A stretch of DNA of 64,000 nt from an uncultured Bacillota bacterium (GCA_927441425.1 CAKMKG010000010.1:145327-209326), one strand, 5' to 3'. Numbered from the stretch's first letter, positions 44,149 to 52,341 are shown. The notes: generated by a model not told the origin, from the letters alone. Made by a program: numbers and translations.

Positions 44149-44583
44149 TTGATTTGGCCAATTCAGGGATCTGTTCCCGGCATTTATTATGCGAACGCCC
44201 GGTTGATGCAGGTGATATCCGACGAAGTGAGCGGCGAACTTCGGATACGAGCGGTTTTCGACGAACGGGAGGAACGGGAGCTTGTTTACGAAGGCATGTA
44301 TTACAGTCAGCTTGATGAAAGCAACGTAGGATTTGTGGTTACCCTTGCCGCCGAAATCACGCCAATGGAACTCGCAGAGCCTGAGTACGGACAAGCAGCA
44401 GCCCAACTGTATGACGAGTGCGGGGTGGACGATGCCTTTCTAAAGGATATGCTCAGACGTGAAAACCGGTTATTTGTCCACCATACAGACAAGGGAAGGT
44501 ATCTTGTTCTGGCAAAGCGTTTGATATGGGACAGCAAAATTGAAATTTCCGTCGCTGAAGTGTTTCAGTCGGCGCAGAAATAG
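44149..44583 (+). CDS. Protein of unknown function
   Basis: A 144-residue soluble protein I do not recognise. Visible features are VPGIYYANARLMQVISDEV near the N-terminus, an acidic middle (FDEREERELVYEGMYYS) and RRENRLFVHHTDKGRYLVLA near the C-terminus. No signal peptide or membrane helix. The start is uncertain: TTG at 44149 has AAAGGGG 8 bp upstream, while the frame extends to another TTG at 44131. It lies 25 bp before the SLH-protein gene and is probably co-transcribed with it. Confidence 0.65.
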   Translation: MIWPIQGSVPGIYYANARLMQVISDEVSGELRIRAVFDEREERELVYEGMYYSQLDESNVGFVVTLAAEITPMELAEPEYGQAAAQLYDECGVDDAFLKDMLRRENRLFVHHTDKGRYLVLAKRLIWDSKIEISVAEVFQSAQK

Positions 44584-44608
44584 CAAGTTTAAAGGAGGAA
44601 CAAAATCA

Positions 44609-47434
44609 ATGAAAAAAACCAGAAAGCAATTATGCTTTGTTTTATCACTACTTATGGTATTATGCCTGCTTCCCGCAACAGCGCAGGCATCCGAACCTCC
44701 CCGCGGGGATGGCTGGTCGATTGATCTGGACGGCACGTTGACCATTATAAATAATGCAGGTATGAGCGGCTGGACCGAAACCGGAGACTACCACTCAATC
44801 GTAACCAGCGTAGTTCTCGAAAATGAAGTAACTGCCATAAGCCCAAGTGCGTTTACCTATTGCGAAAATCTTGGAACCGTAAGCATGGGAAATTCCGTGG
44901 AGGCTATCGGCGCCAGTGCATTTGAACACTGCACTAGTCTGACGAGTGTGACCATCCCGGCTAACGTGACGGCCATCGGAGTCGATGCCTTTTCCTCCTG
45001 CGATGACCTTGAGAAGCTTGTCTTCCTGGGAAGCGTACCGCCTGCGATGTCGATGGATGAGGGGATTTTTGATAGTGCCAATCTTGGACTGAAAATTTTA
45101 GTGCCGGCTGATTCATTGATAGACTATATGAATACGGCATTAGGAAAAGACTATTCTCATAATATGTATCCCCAAACTGTCGTGATCACAAGGAACCGTA
45201 CAACAGAATACTTTCCGACGCTGACGGATGCACTTGAGGAAACGCAAGACGGTGACACCGTGACCCTGATTCACGATGTCAGCGAGTCTGCGATTTATAC
45301 AATTTCGGCGGATACCACCCTCACCATTGACGGAATGGGGCATAAGGTGACAGGAGCGGATGGCGGCGAATCATATGCGCTTAAAGTTGGCGGTGACGGC
45401 ACTCTTTGGCTGAAGGACATCACCCTTCAGGGGGGCACTGCAACTAGTATGTCCGCGGGTCTCTTTGTAGTCGGCGGAGGTATGGAAAGCCTCGACGTAT
45501 ACAGTACCGGAACCGTCACGGTCCTGGGCGGATTAAGCAATAGCGCCAGTGCCGGTGTAGTCAACACAGGAAATGGCAGCGTTTCTGTGACGACAGCCGG
45601 AAGCGACGGCGGCCACTTAAATGTGGGAGCTGCAAATTACCTTAACGGTACATTAAACGTTGCTACGGCTACTGCCAGCGGAGGCATCACCTGCTATGGC
45701 GTGTTGAACTCAAAAGCCGGTACACTCAATGTAGGTCAAGCCACCGCATCCGGCGACAGTGACAGTGAAATCTACGGCGTGTATAACTTGTCAAGCGGTG
45801 CCATCAACGTGACAGACGCCGATGGCACAAAATATGGTGTACTGAATGAATCCACCGGTGTGGTGAATGTTAAGACAGCCACTGGACAAGTAAGCGGTGT
45901 GCAGAACAACGGCGCAGGAACGGTCAACACCGGCACATCCGTCGCAGCAATCACGCTGAACAAGGGAACCGGCGCGACCTGCGTTCTGGATTCGATTACC
46001 GTTGCGTCAAGGGGCACAACGACAATAGGGGCCCTACCGGGCGTATTTAAGAACGGATCCTATAGTAATAACTGGTATACTGACAGTGCAAAAACGGTAT
46101 TGTTCAGCGGTAATAGTGTAACTGGAGCAGCGACGTTTTACAGCGACTTCTATACAGCACCGACACCTCCCTCCAGCGGCGGCGGAGGCGGCGGCGGAAC
46201 TCCAGCCGTTCCATCGCCGAAACCGGAAACAACCGTTTCGAGCAACACTTCCGTTACGACACTGAAAACGGCAGCAACCACCGACGCGAACGGCAGTGCC
46301 GCTGCCTCGGTAACAGGAGCTCAGGTGACCGATGCTATAGAGCAGGCAGTTAAGGGCGCGACTGCGCAGGGCGCGGGTACCGAAGTATTGGTTGAAATAA
46401 AAGTGGAAGGCGCCGGTTCAGCAAATTCAGTTTCAACGACGATCCCGAGGTCATCATTTACTGAGTTGTCAGGCAGCGGTGCGGATGGACTGAGAATCTC
46501 AACACCACTTGCATCTGTCACCTTTGACGCTGCGGCGCTGGATGCGATCAAGGGAAAAGCAGCCGGAGACATAATAATTACTGCGGCGCTGGCGAATACA
46601 TCCGGGCTGACCGGTGCGGAAAAGGAAGCGGTGGGAGATAGACCGGTTTATGATCTGACAGTAGCTTCCGGAAGCACAACCATCTCAGACTTCGACGGTG
46701 GCAGCGCAACGGTAAGTATCCCATATAAACCGTCTGCGGGTGAAGACGCCGGCAAGATCGTCATCTATTATCTCTCTGACAGCGGCGAGCTTGTTATGGT
46801 ACCAAACTGCAGCTATGATGCAGAGACGGGGAGGGTGACCTTTATTGCCAGACATTTTTCAAACTATGTCATTGGTTATAACAACGTAAGCTTCTCTGAC
46901 GTTTCGGGATGGTACAAGGATTATGTAAATTACCTTGCGGCAAGAGGAATCCTCAACGGCGCGGGTAACGGCACATTCAATCCGAATTCCAATATCACAA
47001 GGGCTCAGTTTGTAACGATCCTGGCCAATCTATCCAGCTCAGATTTGAGCGGTTACACGACATCGGCGTTTAGAGACGTATCAACAACGGCCTGGTATTC
47101 CGCTGCGGTACAGTGGGCTTATGGAGAAGGCATCGTGACAGGCACAGGCGGCAAATTCGAACCGAACGCAAGTATTACCCGTCAGGATATGGCCGTAATG
47201 ATCGCACGCTACGCGGAAAAGGCAGCGGACTACACGCTGCCTGCAGCGAATAAGGCCGTTGAATTCACCGACAACAATAACATTGCCTCCTACGCATCGG
47301 ATGCGGTCACGGCAATACAGCAGGCGGGCATCATTTCCGGCAACAGCGACGGAAGCTTTGCTCCGGCGGCAAACGCCAGCAGAGCACAGGCAGCGAAAAT
47401 GATCGCGTTGCTGCAGCAAGGCATGATGGAATAG
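44609..47434 (+). CDS. SLH-domain surface protein with BspA-like leucine-rich repeats
   Basis: A 941-residue secreted protein. The signal peptide (FVLSLLMVLCLLPATAQA) is cleaved near residue 27. Residues about 55-170 hold LRR_5/BspA-type repeats (FTYCENLGTVSMGNSVEAIG, AFEHCTSLTSVTIPANVTAI). Then comes a roughly 340-residue Gly/Thr/Ser-rich beta-helix-like region with recurring GTLNV and TATASG motifs, a P-S-S-G5 linker, an adhesin-like domain and three C-terminal SLH repeats (FSDVSGWYKDYVNYLAARGI, FRDVSTTAWYSAAVQWAYGEG, FTDNNNIASYASDAVTAIQQ). SLH domains bind pyruvylated wall polymers, so this is a wall-anchored surface protein. AAAGGAGGA precedes the ATG. Confidence 0.9.
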   Translation: MKKTRKQLCFVLSLLMVLCLLPATAQASEPPRGDGWSIDLDGTLTIINNAGMSGWTETGDYHSIVTSVVLENEVTAISPSAFTYCENLGTVSMGNSVEAIGASAFEHCTSLTSVTIPANVTAIGVDAFSSCDDLEKLVFLGSVPPAMSMDEGIFDSANLGLKILVPADSLIDYMNTALGKDYSHNMYPQTVVITRNRTTEYFPTLTDALEETQDGDTVTLIHDVSESAIYTISADTTLTIDGMGHKVTGADGGESYALKVGGDGTLWLKDITLQGGTATSMSAGLFVVGGGMESLDVYSTGTVTVLGGLSNSASAGVVNTGNGSVSVTTAGSDGGHLNVGAANYLNGTLNVATATASGGITCYGVLNSKAGTLNVGQATASGDSDSEIYGVYNLSSGAINVTDADGTKYGVLNESTGVVNVKTATGQVSGVQNNGAGTVNTGTSVAAITLNKGTGATCVLDSITVASRGTTTIGALPGVFKNGSYSNNWYTDSAKTVLFSGNSVTGAATFYSDFYTAPTPPSSGGGGGGGTPAVPSPKPETTVSSNTSVTTLKTAATTDANGSAAASVTGAQVTDAIEQAVKGATAQGAGTEVLVEIKVEGAGSANSVSTTIPRSSFTELSGSGADGLRISTPLASVTFDAAALDAIKGKAAGDIIITAALANTSGLTGAEKEAVGDRPVYDLTVASGSTTISDFDGGSATVSIPYKPSAGEDAGKIVIYYLSDSGELVMVPNCSYDAETGRVTFIARHFSNYVIGYNNVSFSDVSGWYKDYVNYLAARGILNGAGNGTFNPNSNITRAQFVTILANLSSSDLSGYTTSAFRDVSTTAWYSAAVQWAYGEGIVTGTGGKFEPNASITRQDMAVMIARYAEKAADYTLPAANKAVEFTDNNNIASYASDAVTAIQQAGIISGNSDGSFAPAANASRAQAAKMIALLQQGMME

Positions 47435-47440
47435 CATTAG

Positions 47441-47521
47441 GGGCTGTGTTCCTAGCGCAGCTGGGAGCGCGCCTGACTGGCAGTCAGGAGGTCAGGAGTT
47501 CGATCCTCCTTAGGTCCACCA
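47441..47521 (+). repeat. Damaged tRNA-Ala copy C
   Basis: From the D arm onward (TAGCGCAGCTGGGAGCGCG and on to CCA) it matches the intact tRNA at 24735. The 5' acceptor strand is replaced: GGGCT is followed by GTGTTCC instead of TA, adding 5 nt and removing pairing with the TAGGTCC 3' strand. It lies 7 bp after the SLH-gene stop with no promoter of its own, so it is read here as a non-functional copy. Confidence 0.85.
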
Positions 47522-47715
47522 TAAAAAAGTAACTCTCCATGTGAGAGTTACTTTTTTATTACTTGAATCCAAAGGAGGATCGAACGCGAAAGAGCGCGAC
47601 CGTCGAGAGAAATTCCGGTGGACTTTCGAATAGGGAGCGGGCCGAGCCGACTGAACGAGGAGGCGAAGGGCGGCAGATGCGACGAAGGAGCAGATGTGTA
47701 ATCCTCCTTAGGTCC
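47518..47715 (+). repeat. tRNA-Ala-linked repeat module, copy C
   Basis: The same plan and size as copy A. An inverted T-arm piece (47572-47585), a GC-rich middle and a terminal 15-nt direct repeat of the tRNA end (47701-47715 equals 47503-47517). The distance between direct repeats is 198 bp in both copies, and 47558-47715 is 158 nt like 24847-25004. The middle has diverged substantially, with conserved islands such as GGAGCAGATG and AGCCGAC. Sequence drift at fixed length suggests structural constraint. Confidence 0.8.
47523..47557. terminator. Perfect terminator after copy C
   Basis: Same 15-bp stem as at 24812 (A6-GTAACTCTC / GAGAGTTAC-T6) with loop CATGT instead of CACGT. It also serves as terminator for the SLH gene. 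Confidence 0.92.
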
Positions 47716-47730
47716 TTAATAAAAATGCAA

Positions 47731-47937
47731 AACTCCTGACCAAAAGGGTATCGGGAGATGTAATCTCCTGATAAGAGTATATCGTAAATTTACGATCGAT
47801 GTTGAAATAAGGCGATATACGGATCACTACTTCGGGGTAACAGGCATCGAAGATGCCGCCGATAGGGGCAGAGCCCCATGCGGGGCATGCGTAAGCATGC
47901 CGGGAAGAAGTTCGAACCTCCTATTCTCCACCAAATT
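47731..47937 (+). repeat. Hairpin-chain repeat ending in a tRNA-like 3' end (copy D)
   Basis: It begins with an inverted bit of the tRNA (CTCCTGACC). A chain of hairpins follows: GGGAGAT / ATCTCC (47754-47768), CGTAAATTTACG, GGCATC / GATGCC (47843-47857), GGGGC / GCCCC and GGCATGC / GCATGCC around GTAA (47884-47901). It ends AAGTTCGAACCTCC...TTCTCCACCA, which looks like the T arm, acceptor and CCA of a different tRNA whose 5' half is missing. Bases 47741-47815 are about 80 percent similar by eye to 51412-51486. Confidence 0.65.
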
Positions 47938-47941
47938 AAAA

Positions 47942-47981
47942 AAATCCGAGCTTTTTCTTATATTAAGAGAGGCTCGGATTT
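47942..47981. terminator. Terminator after copy D
   Basis: AAATCCGAGC (47942-47951) / GCTCGGATTT (47972-47981) with an inner TCTTA / TAAGA stem. A terminator directly after a tRNA-like CCA, as in copies A-C. Confidence 0.8.
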
Positions 47982-48080
47982 GTTATTTATTCATCATTTT
48001 TCTCTTTGCTAATAGTGTTAGATATACTAAACAAAGCATATTTCATCTGCTTCAACTCTCTTGTTTGATCCTTGATTATT

Positions 48081-48374
48081 TTAAGAAAGCCGTCCGTCAT
48101 TATATATTCCGCCCTTATCATCTGAATAAGTCAATTGCCCTTTAATAGGAAACCTATTGGGTTTATTACGAAATTCATTGCCTGCAAAATGAAAAGTATG
48201 GCTTTGTCCAATTCCAATGATGCATTCTCGTTCATTTTGATCTATAAGAATTGAGCCAAGATTAGATTCTGCAATACTATCTAAAAAGTTTTTATCGAAT
48301 TGGATGCAGACATGGAAATCTGATAATAAGGCGGTTAAAGCAATGAGCAAATCCTTGGTGTTCAAGCTTTCCAA
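48081..48374 (-). CDS. Small hypothetical protein
   Basis: An open frame of about 97 residues starting with TTG, 14 bp downstream of the GGDEF/HD-GYP gene on the same strand. The sequence (LLIALTALLSDFHVCIQFDK, SILIDQNERECIIGIGQS) looks protein-like but I recognise no family. No ribosome site is visible before the TTG and no ATG is available at the N-terminus, so it may be a fragment or be coupled to the upstream gene. Confidence 0.4.
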   Translation of the reverse strand: MESLNTKDLLIALTALLSDFHVCIQFDKNFLDSIAESNLGSILIDQNERECIIGIGQSHTFHFAGNEFRNKPNRFPIKGQLTYSDDKGGIYNDGRLS

Positions 48375-48388
48375 AATCTTGGGTACTG

Positions 48389-49693
48389 TTAATTTAATAC
48401 TAATACATCTACGTTTTCAACAAACACTTTCACCAGATCTGGATCAAATTGCGTTCCCGAATTCCTTTTGATTTCTGCAATCGCATCTACCCTTTTCATT
48501 GCGTCCCGATATACCCTGTCATTGGTCATCGCGTCAAATGAATCAACGATAGAAATTATACGGGATAAAAGCGGGATTTTATTTCCTGTCAGGCCTTGTG
48601 GATATCCTTTGCCATCCCATCTTTCATGGTGACAAAGAATGCAATTTGCGATAGGGATAAGCTCCGAAGTTGCTTGTGCAATTCGAAAGCCGGCTTCCGG
48701 GTGTTTTCTCATTTCAATCCATTCCTCATCGCTAAGCTTGCCACGTTTTGATAGAATTTTACCGTCGATACTCATTTTGCCAATATCATGCAATGTGGAT
48801 AGCAGATCAAGGTCATTGAGCTGATCATTTGTCAGGCATAAAGCTTGCCCGATTATTTTCGATAGCTGAACCATTCTCTCTGCATGTTCTTCTGTTTCTT
48901 GGCTTTTCTCAAACATGATCACTTTTATCGATGCGATTATTGAGCTGTGAGCGCTTTTGCTTTCTAATAGCTTTTGCCTGGACATAGATTCTTCTGCGAC
49001 CAGACAGATGTCATCCAGATCCTCAGTTTCAACGGTCTTCGTTGCGTGACCTAAAGAAATGCTGGGATAGACCTCGAATCCATTTAACGCATATGCTTTA
49101 CAAGTATCATATATGTGGGCGCATATTCTTTGAGCGGATTGGCTGTCTGTTTTTGGAAGTATGATTCCGAACTCATCTCCTCCGGTTCTTGCAACAACAT
49201 CTTCAACCCTGCAGCAGCTGCTTAAGATTTTACCTATTTTAATAAGTACCCCATCGCCCATGGAATGGCCAAAACCATCATTGATTAATTTCAAACCATT
49301 AAGATCACCAAGAATGATTGAAATGGGAAATTGGATTGGGGTATCCAGTCGATCTTTTTCCTCTTCAAAGTAAATTCTATTATAAAGTCCTGTTAAAAAA
49401 TCGTGGTGGCTAATATATGAAATCGATTCATTTTGAAGAGCAAGCTCTTTGTTGGCAATTGCTAACTCGGCTGCTCGATCTGCTTTCTCTTCCGTTTGAA
49501 AGATAAGCTCTTCATTGGCAATTACTAACTCGGCTGCTCGATCAGCTTTCTCTTGATTTTGGAATAAAATCTCTTCATTCGCAATCTTTAGCTCTTCTTC
49601 CCAGTCCGGTTTTGCTTCATTCCCCGGACTTAGTGATTCTAGCGGTTCTTTTCGAAAATCTTTCACTTCTTCGTTATAATAGCCATCTTTCAT
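48389..49693 (-). CDS. GGDEF and HD-GYP domain cyclic-di-GMP protein
   Basis: A 434-residue cytoplasmic protein combining synthesis-type and degradation-type domains. Residues about 30-90 are a coiled coil made of three near-identical 21-residue repeats (EKADRAAELVIANEELIFQ and variants). A GGDEF domain (about 95-250) follows with the intact active site R-T-G-G-D-E-F-G. The HD-GYP domain (about 255-434) has the metal-binding H-D-I-G-K and H-H-E-R-W-D-G-K-G-Y-P. Both halves appear catalytically complete. No membrane segment or sensor domain is present apart from the coiled coil. GAGG lies 9 bp before the ATG. Confidence 0.9.
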   Translation of the reverse strand: MKDGYYNEEVKDFRKEPLESLSPGNEAKPDWEEELKIANEEILFQNQEKADRAAELVIANEELIFQTEEKADRAAELAIANKELALQNESISYISHHDFLTGLYNRIYFEEEKDRLDTPIQFPISIILGDLNGLKLINDGFGHSMGDGVLIKIGKILSSCCRVEDVVARTGGDEFGIILPKTDSQSAQRICAHIYDTCKAYALNGFEVYPSISLGHATKTVETEDLDDICLVAEESMSRQKLLESKSAHSSIIASIKVIMFEKSQETEEHAERMVQLSKIIGQALCLTNDQLNDLDLLSTLHDIGKMSIDGKILSKRGKLSDEEWIEMRKHPEAGFRIAQATSELIPIANCILCHHERWDGKGYPQGLTGNKIPLLSRIISIVDSFDAMTNDRVYRDAMKRVDAIAEIKRNSGTQFDPDLVKVFVENVDVLVLN

Positions 49694-49919
49694 TTGGCAT
49701 TACCTCAATCTTTGCTTCTTTATTATAGTTTGGAGCAATTGTTTTTTCTATGGTTTGAATACATAGTATTCTGATTATGTTGGCTTGTCAATATTTTATT
49801 CAAACTTTTATATAAATAATTATAATAATAATATATTGCCTGTTTGTTTTAACTATCGTTCAATAATATAATTAAAAAAACCTATTCTATCTGCAATGGT
49901 TTTATCAGTTCTTGCAGTC

Positions 49920-49989
49920 AATAACACCAATACAATTTACGCATGCGTGAGCATGCCGGGAAGTAGTTCGATCGTACTTAGGTGTTATT
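49920..49989 (+). repeat. tRNA-like folded repeat (copy E)
   Basis: A 70-nt unit closed by a 9-bp acceptor-like stem AATAACACC / GGTGTTATT. It contains a GCATGC / GCATGC hairpin (loop GTGA) and a T-arm-like AAGTA / TACTT around TTCGAT. The middle matches copy D (GCATGCG...GCATGCCGGGAA). It has no anticodon arm and no CCA. It lies in the 560-bp gene-free gap 49694-50253; the rest of that gap is AT-rich with no supported feature. Confidence 0.55.
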
Positions 49990-50253
49990 ATTAATTACAA
50001 AAGAGAGATGGTTTTAAGATTATTGGAACTTATATTGCTGAGGATGAATTACCTTATGGACTAAAGCAGACAAAATGCGGACTTATTCTATTTTGTTGAA
50101 TCGTGCAATAAATCGAAGTAAACTGTAGACAGATCTCATTATTTAAAAAGGTATAGAGGAGTAGCGCAAGTAATGAGCCATTGAAAACTCTACGGAGCGT
50201 TTATTGAACAATTCCCCGTCTGTAATTATGATTGATACATGGAGGTGAAAATT

Positions 50254-50838
50254 ATGGATTGCAATAAAGTCGGAAAACTGATATTTGGTTTACGTAAGGA
50301 AAAAGGTCTGACACAGAAGCAGCTTGCAGATTCGATGAATATTAGTGATAAAACTATTTCTAAATGGGAACGCGGTCTAGGTTGCCCTGATGTATCGCTG
50401 CTGCATGAGCTGTCGGAAGTATTAGGGGTAAATGTTGAAAAAATATTGTTGGGTGATTTGGATCCCAACAGTGCAGACGGAGGAAATATGAAAAAAGTCA
50501 AATTCTATGTTTGTTCATCCTGTGGTAATGTTATAACTTCCACAGGTGAAGCAGAAATATCTTGCTGTGGACGTAAGATGTCCGCACTCATTCCCAAGCC
50601 AAGTGACGAAAAGCACCATCTCAACGTTGAAAATATTGAGGGAGATTACTATATTACCTTTTCTCACGAAATGGGCAAGAAACATTATCTGAATTTTATA
50701 GCTCATATTGCATATGATCGTGTTCTTTTTGTTAAGCTTTATCCGGAGCAAGCTGGAGAAGTGAGATTCCCCAAACAGTACGGAGGCCTGATCTATTTTG
50801 GCTGTAATCAGCATGGAATGTGGGTGAATGAGGCATGA
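50254..50838 (+). CDS. XRE-type regulator fused to a desulfoferrodoxin-like domain
   Basis: A 194-residue protein. The N-terminal HTH_3 domain (IFGLRKEKGLTQKQLADSMN, ISDKTISKWERGLGCP) is joined to a C-terminal superoxide-reductase-like domain. That domain shows C-S-S-C-G and C-C-G in a small ribbon, then HHLNVENIEG, SHEMGKKHYLNFIA and the final G-C-N-Q-H-G-M-W, where the Cys and His ligands of the iron centre are expected. It could be a redox- or superoxide-responsive repressor. GGAGGTGA precedes the ATG. It overlaps the start of the broken acetyltransferase gene by 4 bp, so it may once have controlled it. Confidence 0.82.
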   Translation: MDCNKVGKLIFGLRKEKGLTQKQLADSMNISDKTISKWERGLGCPDVSLLHELSEVLGVNVEKILLGDLDPNSADGGNMKKVKFYVCSSCGNVITSTGEAEISCCGRKMSALIPKPSDEKHHLNVENIEGDYYITFSHEMGKKHYLNFIAHIAYDRVLFVKLYPEQAGEVRFPKQYGGLIYFGCNQHGMWVNEA

Positions 50839-51410
50839 GAAAAGATACCCCTTTCATAGCAATTGATATGAATACGTGGCCAATGGCGCAAACCTTTTAT
50901 TATTATACGGAGATTGCGCCTACGAGTTATACCGTTAATGTAATGATGGATGTTACGATCATGCGCAATGCGTTGAAAAGCCGGAAATATAAATTCTTCC
51001 CGGCATATATCTATCTTGTAACAAGAAATATCAGCAAACACTCGGAATTCCGTGTTGCGGTTAAGGACGGTGTATTAGGACATTGAGACACAAAAATTCA
51101 CGGCAACAGTCATGGCATCCTCACGTCAAAGGGGAGGCCATTAACAAACTCCTTTATCGTATCATGTATTCCGTGGTTCAGTTTTAACAGTTTTTCACTG
51201 CATAATCACGGGATCAAAGACTACTATCTCCCAAGTTTTGAGGCGGGAGGTTTTACTGAAACAGATAATAAAGTCCAAATGCCGCTCTCCATTACGGTAC
51301 ATCACGCTACGACAGAAGGCTATCACTTGAAAGTATTTCTGGAACAACTCCAATATGATATGGATCATACGGAGGAATGGTTAGAAGTAATCAGCTGGGA
51401 GCGCGCCTGA
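50835..51410 (+). pseudogene. Broken chloramphenicol acetyltransferase-like gene
   Basis: The first 83 residues (YYYTEIAPTSYTVNVMMDVT, FFPAYIYLVTRNISKHSEFR) are the N-terminus of the CAT family. The frame stops at a TGA (51084-51086) exactly where the family has Trp (L-G-H-W-D expected). In another phase downstream, about 51172-51407, the C-terminal half is readable (WFSFNSFSLHN, then LSITVHHATTEGYH with the catalytic His). About 60 residues between them are missing. The reading frame ends inside a tRNA-Ala fragment (51392-51411). A nonsense change, frameshift and internal loss make it inactive. Confidence 0.85.
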
Positions 51411-51487
51411 CCAAGAGGGTATCGGGAGATACAATCTCCCGATAAGTGTACATTGTAAATTGACGATTGACGTTGAAACGAGACGAA
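51392..51487 (+). repeat. tRNA-Ala fragment joined to the hairpin repeat (copy F)
   Basis: Bases 51392-51411 are identical to 24747-24766, the D arm and start of the anticodon arm of tRNA-Ala. They join directly to a sequence about 80 percent similar to 47741-47815, with its hairpin ATCGGGAGAT / ATCTCCCGAT. One base pair that is G-U in copy D (CGGGAGAT / ATCTCCTG) is G-C here. The direct junction skips everything between these parts in copy C-D, as a deletion or recombination would. Confidence 0.75.
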
Positions 51488-51558
51488 GATCAGTACTAAA
51501 TCACGATGACAAAAGTTGATATCCAGGGTATAAAAATGATGTTTGAAAGTAAGATTCA

Positions 51559-51567
51559 TGGTATAAT
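51559..51567 (+). promoter_or_regulatory. Extended -10 promoter of the antitoxin-Fic operon
   Basis: TG-G-TATAAT (TG at 51559-51560, TATAAT at 51562-51567), 22 bp before the antitoxin ATG. TTGAAA at 51543 is too close to serve as -35. Confidence 0.6.
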
Positions 51568-51589
51568 ATAAATACGAGGGGGAGATTAA

Positions 51590-51769
51590 ATGACACAATT
51601 GGAACAGGATGAAAGAAAAATTAAATTTATCGAAGCCAATATGAAATTTGAAGGATTTCAATTGACTGAAAATACAAAATCTGTCTGTAAAAGAATACTA
51701 CGGAAAGAAGTATCGGGAGATGAGATTGTACGTTCTTGTATTATAAGATGTAAAAAAGGTGCTCTATAA
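51590..51769 (+). CDS. VbhA-like Fic antitoxin
   Basis: A 59-residue protein with ANMKFEGFQLTENTKSVCKR, which resembles the inhibitory helix and second helix of VbhA-family antitoxins, and a C-terminal EVSGDEIVRSCIIRC helix. In class I Fic antitoxins the inhibitory motif is (S/T)xxxE(G/N); here the Glu-Gly is kept but the Ser/Thr position is Asn. GGGGGAGA precedes the ATG. The stop overlaps the Fic start by one base, the coupling expected for antitoxin-toxin pairs. Confidence 0.75.
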   Translation: MTQLEQDERKIKFIEANMKFEGFQLTENTKSVCKRILRKEVSGDEIVRSCIIRCKKGAL

Positions 51770-52341
51770 TGAGTGATTATTTTACTGATGACACAGTAAT
51801 TTTTAATAAGCTTGGCATAGAAGATGAAAATGAATTAAAGAAAGCAGAAGAAGAAATCGTTGCTGCTCGAATGGTTGAAGTTCTTGAAAAACCAATTGGC
51901 GGCAACTTTGATTTTTCGATGCTGAAAAAGATACACGAAAAGCTTTTTTTTGACCTATATGATTTTGCCGGAAAAGTAAGAACTGTTCGGATCGCAAAGG
52001 AGAGCAGTGTTTTTTGTTATCCGGAATTCATAGATGAATACCAGAAAGAAATATTCAGGTCGTTACAAAACCAAAACTATTTAATAGATATGAGAAAGGA
52101 CGAATTTATTAAGCAGTATGCCATATTGACCGGAGAACTTAATGCATTGCATCCTTTCAGAGAAGGAAATGGGAGAGCAATCAGAATATTTCTCAAACAG
52201 CTGGCGGAAAATGCAGGATGGTATGTTGCTTATGAAGATATGAATGCCGAAGAATTATTGAATGCAGATATAACATCCTTTAATGGAGATTCTACACCGT
52301 TAATGGAGCTCCTTGAAAAGCATATTGTTGCCTATAAGTGA
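51769..52341 (+). CDS. Fic-domain adenylyltransferase toxin
   Basis: A 190-residue Fic protein with the complete catalytic motif H-P-F-R-E-G-N-G-R in LNALHPFREGNGRAIRIFLK. The N-terminal region includes the GGNFDFSMLKKIHEKLFFDL and DFAGKVRTVRI elements. Fic enzymes of this kind transfer AMP from ATP to a protein target (gyrase and topoisomerase IV for VbhT). It lacks the inhibitory helix itself, so inhibition must come from the small protein encoded just upstream. The pair is bracketed by tRNA-Ala fragments at 51392 and 52379. Confidence 0.9.
   Translation: MSDYFTDDTVIFNKLGIEDENELKKAEEEIVAARMVEVLEKPIGGNFDFSMLKKIHEKLFFDLYDFAGKVRTVRIAKESSVFCYPEFIDEYQKEIFRSLQNQNYLIDMRKDEFIKQYAILTGELNALHPFREGNGRAIRIFLKQLAENAGWYVAYEDMNAEELLNADITSFNGDSTPLMELLEKHIVAYK

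Noticed and set aside
47441..47521. Functional tRNA-Ala gene
   Set aside because: D arm onward is fine, but the 5' acceptor strand cannot pair with TAGGTCC and 5 extra nucleotides are present; no promoter is seen.
50000..50100. Possible protein relic in the gap before the XRE regulator
   Set aside because: A short frame looks vaguely protein-like but is too brief to assign to any family.
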